From: an uncultured Oscillospiraceae bacterium
GTDB lineage: Bacteria; Bacillota; Clostridia; Oscillospirales; Oscillospiraceae
Assembly (NCBI GenBank): GCA_934591745.1
Contig: CAKTPQ010000032.1
Span: forward strand, 1-18,222
Length of the DNA: 18,222 nucleotides
Direction of reading: 5' to 3'
The notes under the pieces: generated by a model
Told to the model about the DNA's origin: nothing
What the model saw: only the letters and a program-made list of their open reading frames with translations
Databases searched by the model: none
Shown here: positions 13,646-18,222 of the stretch, in pieces
How positions within the stretch are numbered: position 1 is the first letter of the stretch
Layout of the letters: each line of letters opens with the position of its first letter
Translations under genes and position numbers: made by a program

Positions 13646-14914
13646 ATGGATGTTCTGGAGAAGCTGACCATCCTGACGGATGCCGCCAAGTATGACGCGG
13701 CCTGCACCTCCAGCGGTGTGCGGCGCGGCTCCAGACCCGGCATGATCGGCAATACGTCCTCCTCTATCGCCGGGTGCTGCCACAGCTTCTCCGCTGACGG
13801 GCGGTGCGTCACACTGCTGAAGGTGCTGATGACCAACATCTGCACCTTTGACTGCAAATACTGCGTCAACCGGCGCAGCAGCGACACACGGCGGGCGGCA
13901 TTTACGCCGCGGGAGCTGGCAGAGCTGACCATCGGCTTCTATCGGCGGAACTATATCGAGGGGCTGTTTCTGTCCAGCGGTGTGCTGCGCAGTCCGGACT
14001 ATACCACCGAGCAGATGATCCGGGCACTGCGCATTCTGCGGGAGGAGTACCGGTTCAACGGCTACATCCATGCCAAGGCCATCCCCGGCACCTCACCGGA
14101 GCTGGTGCGGCAGTTGGGGCTGCTGGCGGATCGGCTCAGCGTCAATATCGAGCTGCCGTCCCAGGACGGCTTGCAGATGCTGGCGCCGGACAAGACGAAA
14201 AGCGCTATTCTGCGGCCCATGGGACAGATACGGGATGGCGTGGCCCAAAGCAAGGCGGAGTTGGTGAAGTATAAGCACGCGCCGACTTTTGCACCGGCAG
14301 GACAGAGCACACAGCTCATTGTGGGGGCTACCGGCGACAATGACAGGCATATCCTCCGCTTGACAGAGTCATTATATGAAAAGTACCGGCTGAAGCGGGT
14401 GTTCTACTCCGCCTATGTGCCGGTGGTGGAGAACAGCCTCCTCCCTGCCCTGGATACCAAGCCGCCGCTGCTGCGGGAGCACCGGTTGTATCAGGCCGAC
14501 TGGCTGCTGCGGTTCTACGGCTTCCGGGCGGAGGAGCTGCTGGATGAGGCGCACCCGAACTTTGACCAGCGTCTGGATCCGAAATCCAGCTGGGCGGTGG
14601 CGCACTTGGAGCAGTTCCCCGTGGAGGTCATGCGGGCTGATCTGGAGACACTGTTGCGGGTGCCGGGCATCGGGCCGGTCAGTGCGCGGCGCATCCTGTC
14701 GGCGCGGCGGCAGACAAATCTGCGGTTTGAGGATCTGAAAAAACTGGGTGTTGTAGTGAAGCGGGCGCAGTTTTTCCTTACCTGCGGCGGACGGATGCGG
14801 CAGGGCCTGCGCTTCTCCCCAGCCACGCTGCCGATGCAGCTGGAGCGGATGGAGCGCGGATTGCTGACGGAAAACGGTCTGGAGCAGCTTTCACTGTTCG
14901 ACAGCGCGGGGTGA
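13646..14914 (+). CDS. putative DNA modification/repair radical SAM protein (TIGR03916-like)
   Basis: A 422-residue radical SAM enzyme. The cluster motif is CTFDCKYC (C66, C70, C73), binding the 4Fe-4S cluster that cleaves SAM. Further cysteines C44, C45 and C54 lie just before it in CCHSFSADGRC. The barrel continues with FLSSGVLRSPDYT (108-120), YIHAKAIPG (140-148) and QLIVGATGDND (223-233). A helix-hairpin-helix, LLRVPGIGPVSARRILSARR (336-355), indicates DNA binding, and the C-terminus has QLSLF (414-418), a canonical sliding-clamp motif. This matches the family often encoded next to uracil-DNA-glycosylase-linked proteins. The start at 13646 relies on coupling to the upstream microprotein. 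The reaction is unknown; cytosolic, DNA-directed action is inferred. It is followed immediately by its usual DUF4130 partner. Confidence 0.88.
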   Translation: MDVLEKLTILTDAAKYDAACTSSGVRRGSRPGMIGNTSSSIAGCCHSFSADGRCVTLLKVLMTNICTFDCKYCVNRRSSDTRRAAFTPRELAELTIGFYRRNYIEGLFLSSGVLRSPDYTTEQMIRALRILREEYRFNGYIHAKAIPGTSPELVRQLGLLADRLSVNIELPSQDGLQMLAPDKTKSAILRPMGQIRDGVAQSKAELVKYKHAPTFAPAGQSTQLIVGATGDNDRHILRLTESLYEKYRLKRVFYSAYVPVVENSLLPALDTKPPLLREHRLYQADWLLRFYGFRAEELLDEAHPNFDQRLDPKSSWAVAHLEQFPVEVMRADLETLLRVPGIGPVSARRILSARRQTNLRFEDLKKLGVVVKRAQFFLTCGGRMRQGLRFSPATLPMQLERMERGLLTENGLEQLSLFDSAG

Positions 14915-14919
14915 ACGAG

Positions 14920-15705
14920 ATGGATGTTGTCTATCAATACGACGGAACGTTGGAGGGGTTCCTGTGCTGCGTGTACGACAGCTATGTATATAAGGAATCC
15001 CCCGTCGGTTTTTCCGCCGACGAGGGATTTTTGTCCTTGTACGAGGTGCGCACTGTGGCGACAGACAGGGAGCACGGAAAACGGGTCTATCAAGGGCTGG
15101 TCAGACGGTCGGCCAAGGCGGCCAAAGTGCTGCGGCGGGCCTTTCTGACCTGTATGGAGGACAAGGAGCTGTGCCTCTATGCCTTTGTCCGCAAGGTATT
15201 TCAGGAGGGCGGCGGTTTCATGCGGGACGTGTCCGACCCGGTGTGTTATCCGCTGCACAGAGCCATCCGGCACATGAATGGAGAGCTGGAGAAGCTGCGG
15301 GGCTTTGTGAGATTCTCTGACTACAACGGTGTGCTGGGAGCGGTCATTGAGCCGAAAAACCGGGTGCTACCGCTGCTGCGGCACCATTTCTGCAACCGGT
15401 ACGCCAACGAGGCGTTCTTCATCTTTGACCGTACCCATCGGGAGGTGCTGCTGTACGCCAAGGGAGTCTCCCGCATCGCGCCGCTGGAGCATCTGGAGCT
15501 GGCGGCACCGGATAACACAGAGATACAGTACCGGCGGCTGTGGAAGACCTTCTTTGAGACGGTGGCCATCCGGGAGCGGAAAAATCCACGCTGCCAGAAC
15601 ACCTTCCTGCCCAAGCGATACCGGGGCGTCATGACGGAATTCCTGCCGTTGGAATACGAAAAGGCGGCAGGTGCGCAGCCCGGCAGGCCCCAGCTGCGGC
15701 CATAG
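14920..15705 (+). CDS. DUF4130 domain protein, partner of the radical SAM enzyme (TIGR03915-like)
   Basis: A 261-residue protein of the family described as a probable DNA metabolism protein, typically encoded beside the radical SAM gene. Its start, VVYQYDGTLEGFLCCVYDSY, is typical. DUF4130 spans about residues 85-250, with FMRDVSDPVCYPLHRAIRHM, GFVRFSDYNGVLGAVIEPKN, LLRHHFCNRYANEAFFIFD and a C-terminal NTFLPKRYRGVMTEF. In some bacteria the same protein carries a uracil-DNA glycosylase-like domain at the C-terminus; here the protein stops after DUF4130. The ATG at 14920 was chosen because GGGGTGA, overlapping the previous stop codon, lies 5 nt upstream; a GTG at 14911 overlapping that stop is the alternative and adds three residues. 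Function is unknown; a nucleic-acid role is inferred from the partner. Confidence 0.87.
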   Translation: MDVVYQYDGTLEGFLCCVYDSYVYKESPVGFSADEGFLSLYEVRTVATDREHGKRVYQGLVRRSAKAAKVLRRAFLTCMEDKELCLYAFVRKVFQEGGGFMRDVSDPVCYPLHRAIRHMNGELEKLRGFVRFSDYNGVLGAVIEPKNRVLPLLRHHFCNRYANEAFFIFDRTHREVLLYAKGVSRIAPLEHLELAAPDNTEIQYRRLWKTFFETVAIRERKNPRCQNTFLPKRYRGVMTEFLPLEYEKAAGAQPGRPQLRP

Positions 15706-15725
15706 GCGTGCCGACCAGTCGCCGG

Positions 15726-16436
15726 TCAGTCACTCAACAGCTCTCGCAGCTTTTGCAGGCTGCGGCGTTCCATTCGGGAGACCTGCACCTGGGAAACGTG
15801 GAGCAGTCGCGCCGTCTGCTCCTGGGTCAGCCCCTTAAAGAAACGGAGCAGAATGGTCTTGCGTTCCTGCTCCGGCAGGCAGTCGATGGCCTCCCGCAGG
15901 GCGATGCGCTCCACCATGCCGGTCTCAGGCTCCTCCGTGCCCAGCAGCGATTCCAGCGTCAGTCCCTCCGCTGTCTCCTGCTGCAGAGATTCCGGGGCCA
16001 CCACCGCCAGTTCGATGTTGGCGATCTCCTCCACGGTGAGGCCGGTCTCCTCCGCCAGTTCGGAGAGTTTGGGCGCACAGCCCAGCCGGTTTTGCAGCCG
16101 CTCCCGGGCGGCCCAGAGCATCTGCCCCTTTTCCCGCAGGGTGCGGCCCACCTTGATGGGACCGTCATCCCGCAGAAAACGGCGGATCTCTCCGGCGATC
16201 TTGGGTACGGCGTAGGTGGAAAACTGCGTGCCGTATGTGAGGTCGAACCCCTTTACAGCCTTTATGAATCCGATGCATCCGAGCTGATAGAGGTCGTCTG
16301 CCTCCACGCCGCAGGTGCGGTAGCGCTTGACAATGGACCAGATGAGGCCAGCGTTCTCCACCAGCATTTGCCGGCAGGCATCTTCGTCCCCCTGCTGCGC
16401 CCGCTCCAGCAGCGCCATGCGGTCTTCTGCGGTCAT
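15726..16436 (-). CDS. sigF: RNA polymerase sporulation sigma factor, sigma-F
   Basis: A 236-residue sigma factor, third gene of spoIIA and first forespore-specific sigma factor. Region 2 includes DDLYQLGCIGFIKAVKGFD and TQFSTYAVPKIAGEIRRFLRDD. Region 3 starts with GPIKVGRTLREKG. Region 4 is LPEQERKTILLRFFKGLTQEQ followed by VSQVQVSRMERRSLQKL, the helix-turn-helix for -35 binding. Sigma-G has the same architecture, but linkage to spoIIAA and spoIIAB settles the identity. The start overlaps the spoIIAB stop as ATGA and has no good ribosome binding site of its own, so it is translationally coupled, keeping sigma-F and its antagonist in ratio. It ends 20 bp from the convergent DUF4130 gene without a clear terminator. 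Confidence 0.96.
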   Translation of the reverse strand: MTAEDRMALLERAQQGDEDACRQMLVENAGLIWSIVKRYRTCGVEADDLYQLGCIGFIKAVKGFDLTYGTQFSTYAVPKIAGEIRRFLRDDGPIKVGRTLREKGQMLWAARERLQNRLGCAPKLSELAEETGLTVEEIANIELAVVAPESLQQETAEGLTLESLLGTEEPETGMVERIALREAIDCLPEQERKTILLRFFKGLTQEQTARLLHVSQVQVSRMERRSLQKLRELLSD

Positions 16437-16876
16437 CGTGACACAAGACGTGGGACGATGCGCTTGCGCATCTGGACCGTGGTGCCCTTTCCCGGCACTG
16501 AGCGGACGGTGAGCCTGTCCATGAAGCTCTCCATGATGGTGAAGCCCATGCCGCTGCGTTCGCTGCCGCCGGTGGTGAACAGCGGACGGCGGGCCTCCTC
16601 TACATCGCTGATGCCGCGGCCCCAGTCGCGGACGGTGATCTCCAGAACGCCGCCCTTCAGGAGCTTCATTTTCATGATGATCTTCCCCAACGCGTCTGGA
16701 TAGGCGTGGACGATGGCGTTGGTCACCGCCTCGCTGACGGCGGTCTTGATGTCACCCAGCTCGTCCAGCGTGGGATCCAGCTGGGCGGCAAAACCGGCTG
16801 CCGCTGTGCGGGCGAAGCTCTCGTTGCTGCTGCGGCTGAGAAATTCAAGTGTCACATAGTTTTCCGCACGTGTCAT
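16433..16876 (-). CDS. spoIIAB: anti-sigma F factor and serine kinase SpoIIAB
   Basis: A 147-residue GHKL (Bergerat-fold) protein that binds and inhibits sigma-F and phosphorylates SpoIIAA. The N box is AVSEAVTNAIVHAYP (residues 46-60, E49 and N53). The G1 box is VRDWGRGISD (82-91, D84). The ATP lid and G2 box are TTGGSERSGMGFTIMESF (101-118). Length and motif order match the family. The start is supported by GGAGGAG and lies 24 nt after the spoIIAA stop. Before the asymmetric septum it holds sigma-F inactive; dephosphorylated SpoIIAA in the forespore displaces it. SpoIIE, the phosphatase, is not in this window. Confidence 0.97.
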   Translation of the reverse strand: MTRAENYVTLEFLSRSSNESFARTAAAGFAAQLDPTLDELGDIKTAVSEAVTNAIVHAYPDALGKIIMKMKLLKGGVLEITVRDWGRGISDVEEARRPLFTTGGSERSGMGFTIMESFMDRLTVRSVPGKGTTVQMRKRIVPRLVSR

Positions 16877-16900
16877 ATGTAATCTCCTCCTTTGTTCTGT

Positions 16901-17206
16901 TTATTCGATGGTCATCATGCGCCCGATGCCTGCGGCCTCGAACACCTTGCGGGGCTGCGGCGCTACATGGTGCAGCGTCACGCTGCCGCCCAGTTCCCGC
17001 ATGCGCTGCCAACCCCGCAGCGCTACGGCGATGCCGGAGCTGTCCATAAATGTGACACCTGAAAAATCCAGAATGAGCACCATGGGCAGCGACCGCTGGA
17101 TCTCCTGCTCCAGACAGTTCAGCAGGCCTTTTGCACCGTGGTGATCCAGCTCTCCTTTCAGGGCAAGCTCCAGTTGGTTGCCCTTATGCTTGGCAGATAC
17201 TTCCAT
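16901..17206 (-). CDS. spoIIAA: anti-anti-sigma F factor SpoIIAA
   Basis: A 101-residue STAS-domain protein that, when unphosphorylated, releases sigma-F from SpoIIAB. The STAS core is seen in LKGELDHHGAKGL (residues 17-29) and LDFSGVTFMDSSGIAVALRG (46-65). S56 in MDSSG corresponds to the serine (S58 in Bacillus) that SpoIIAB phosphorylates and SpoIIE dephosphorylates. At 101 residues it is somewhat shorter at the C-terminus than the 117-residue Bacillus protein. The start is supported by AAAGGAG. It is the first gene of spoIIA. A Spo0A box and a -10 element upstream suggest direct activation by phosphorylated Spo0A at the start of sporulation. Confidence 0.95.
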   Translation of the reverse strand: MEVSAKHKGNQLELALKGELDHHGAKGLLNCLEQEIQRSLPMVLILDFSGVTFMDSSGIAVALRGWQRMRELGGSVTLHHVAPQPRKVFEAAGIGRMMTIE

Positions 17207-17231
17207 ATGCGTTGCTCCTTTGTAAAAGCGT

Positions 17232-17274
17232 TCTAAAAAATAATCACCGCAGATCGTTGATCTACGGTGATTAT
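17232..17274 (-). terminator. intrinsic terminator of valS
   Basis: On the minus strand a 16-bp stem (17274-17259 with 17255-17240, one U-G pair) and a 3-nt loop, followed by TTTTTTAGAA. It sits between the valS stop and spoIIAA, only about 25-30 nt before the spoIIAA start region, and overlaps the -10 element at 17270-17275. Confidence 0.88.
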
Positions 17275-17303
17275 AGTGTATTTAGGACGTTTTCTGTGTC
17301 GAA
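17270..17303 (-). promoter_or_regulatory. candidate Spo0A-activated spoIIA promoter
   Basis: On the minus strand TTCGACA (17303-17297), the exact complement of the Spo0A box TGTCGAA, is followed after 21 nt by TATAAT (17275-17270). No recognisable -35 hexamer is found at normal spacing. An activator box in the -35 region with a good -10 is the arrangement of Spo0A-activated sigma-A promoters such as Bacillus spoIIG. In Bacillus, spoIIA itself uses sigma-H; no sigma-H match was found here. Confidence 0.55.
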
Positions 17304-17325
17304 TCACGCCTGCTGGGGCGAAAAA

Positions 17326-18222
17326 TCAGATCTGCATCGCGGCGGCGGACTCGTCCAGCTTGGCGATGAGGGCACGGGCCTTCTCCGCTTTCTCACGCTC
17401 GGCGTTCACTACGTTCTCGGGGGCGCGGGAGGTGAAAGACTCATTGGCCAGTTTGGCCTCGATGCGCTGCAGGTTCTCCTCCGCCTTTTTGCGCTCGGCG
17501 GCAATGCGCTCCAGCTCCTTGGCAATGTCCACCAGCTCCGCCATGGGCATGTAGATAGTAGCGTCGTGGGTAGCCACGGTGACCATGCCGGTCAGGTCAG
17601 CGGGGGCGGCGGTCTGCACCGTCAGCTCGCTGGCGTAGGCCATGCGGGTGATGAAGTGGGCGCCCAACTGATAGTTTTCGGGCTTGGCGGCCACGATAAT
17701 GACCTGCGCCTTGCGGCTTGGCGGCACGTTCATCTCAGCACGGCGGGCGCGAATGGTGGAGATGGCGTCCTTCACCGCCTCCATAGCCGTCTCGGCCTCC
17801 GGGAAGTGCAGCGCGTCCTGATACTCCGGCCACTTGGCGGAGATCAGATAGTCGCCCTCGTGGGGCAGCGCCTGCCAGATCTCCTCTGTGATAAAGGGCA
17901 TGAACGGGTGCAGCAGCTCCATGATGCGCAGCAGCACATAGCACAGCACGTTCTCCGCAGCCAGCTTGGCATGCTCATCCTCACCGTTGAGACGGGTCTT
18001 GGTCAGCTCGATATACCAGTCGCAGTAGGTGTCCCAGATGAAGTCATAGATTTTGGCAGAGGCCACACCCAGCTCGTAGGCCTCCAGATTGTCGGTGACC
18101 TCGCGGATCAGGGTGTTCAGGCGGCTCAGCACCCACTTGTCTTCCAGCTCCAGCTTCTCCGGCAGCTGCACCTTGTCGATGGACAGGTTCATCATCACGA
18201 AGCGGCTGGCGTTCCAGATCTT
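17326..18222 (-). CDS. valS: valyl-tRNA synthetase, C-terminal part (truncated by the window edge)
   Basis: The last 298 codons of valyl-tRNA synthetase; the 5' part lies beyond base 18222. The visible protein opens with KIWNASRFVMMNL, the end of the catalytic domain. The helical anticodon-binding domain follows: LEDKWVLSRLNTLIREV, IYDFIWDTYCDWYIELTK and LLHPFMPFITEEIWQALP. Next is RARRAEMNVPPSRKAQVII, and last a C-terminal coiled coil (ELERIAAERKKAEENLQRIE to the end) that clamps tRNA-Val. This order is specific to ValRS. The KMSKS loop would be just outside the window. Upstream control, such as a T-box, cannot be seen. It is followed by its own terminator and then by spoIIA. Confidence 0.96.
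   Translation of the reverse strand, partial: KIWNASRFVMMNLSIDKVQLPEKLELEDKWVLSRLNTLIREVTDNLEAYELGVASAKIYDFIWDTYCDWYIELTKTRLNGEDEHAKLAAENVLCYVLLRIMELLHPFMPFITEEIWQALPHEGDYLISAKWPEYQDALHFPEAETAMEAVKDAISTIRARRAEMNVPPSRKAQVIIVAAKPENYQLGAHFITRMAYASELTVQTAAPADLTGMVTVATHDATIYMPMAELVDIAKELERIAAERKKAEENLQRIEAKLANESFTSRAPENVVNAEREKAEKARALIAKLDESAAAMQI

Noticed and set aside
11845..13695. Open frame of over 600 codons on + opposite pcrA
   Set aside because: It mirrors pcrA codon by codon, has no recognisable domain or ribosome binding site, and spans both the pcrA promoter and the radical SAM operon promoter. A GC-rich antisense shadow.
17275..17330. Sigma-H promoter for spoIIA (AGGCGTG and GAAAA)
   Set aside because: Neither half matches the consensus well and the spacing is about 4 nt too short.
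1..18222. CRISPR array, insertion sequence, tRNA, rRNA or prophage
   Set aside because: No regularly spaced repeats, transposase or integrase motifs, cloverleaf or rRNA-like stretches were recognised by eye on either strand.

Overview
The window looks like chromosomal DNA of a GC-rich, endospore-forming Clostridia, most probably Oscillospiraceae (Flavonifractor/Oscillibacter/Dysosmobacter-like). The basis is the sporulation genes (spoIVA and the spoIIA operon), strong AGGAGG ribosome binding sites, high GC at third codon positions and the style of several clostridial families (PPi-type phosphofructokinase, sigma/anti-sigma pair, DUF2500 protein). The genus is inference. No mobile element, tRNA, rRNA or CRISPR array was seen.

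Layout. (1) 191-3104: an LCM-type SAM methyltransferase on +, convergent with an ECF sigma factor and its membrane-anchored partner on -. (2) 3257-7676: central carbon metabolism. fba (-) and a PPi-type phosphofructokinase (+) diverge from a shared promoter region; coaX (-) and gap (-) follow, each with its own promoter. (3) 7963-10734: spoIVA (-), a TetR-type regulator (+) and a DUF2500 membrane protein (-). (4) 10855-15705: pcrA helicase (-), diverging from a three-gene + strand operon made of a 39-residue membrane microprotein, a radical SAM protein of the putative DNA modification/repair type, and a DUF4130 protein. (5) 15726-18222: the spoIIA operon (spoIIAA-spoIIAB-sigF, -) and the 3' part of valS (-).

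The most interesting region is 13436-15705. The operon has a promoter that matches the vegetative consensus at every position (TTGACA, 17 bp, TATAAT), overlaid by one exact and two degenerate LexA-like boxes. Its first gene is an uncatalogued membrane microprotein, and the radical SAM protein ends in a canonical sliding-clamp binding motif (QLSLF). Together these suggest a DNA-damage-inducible, replisome-linked nucleic-acid repair or modification system whose chemistry is unknown, perhaps coupled to a small SOS membrane effector. The operon runs convergently into sigF with no visible terminator, so its induction could produce RNA antisense to the sporulation sigma operon.

A second regulatory feature of note is upstream of spoIIAA. 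An exact Spo0A box and a TATAAT -10 element are arranged so that transcription would start inside the stem of the valS terminator. Read-through from valS would be stopped, while Spo0A-driven transcripts would escape.
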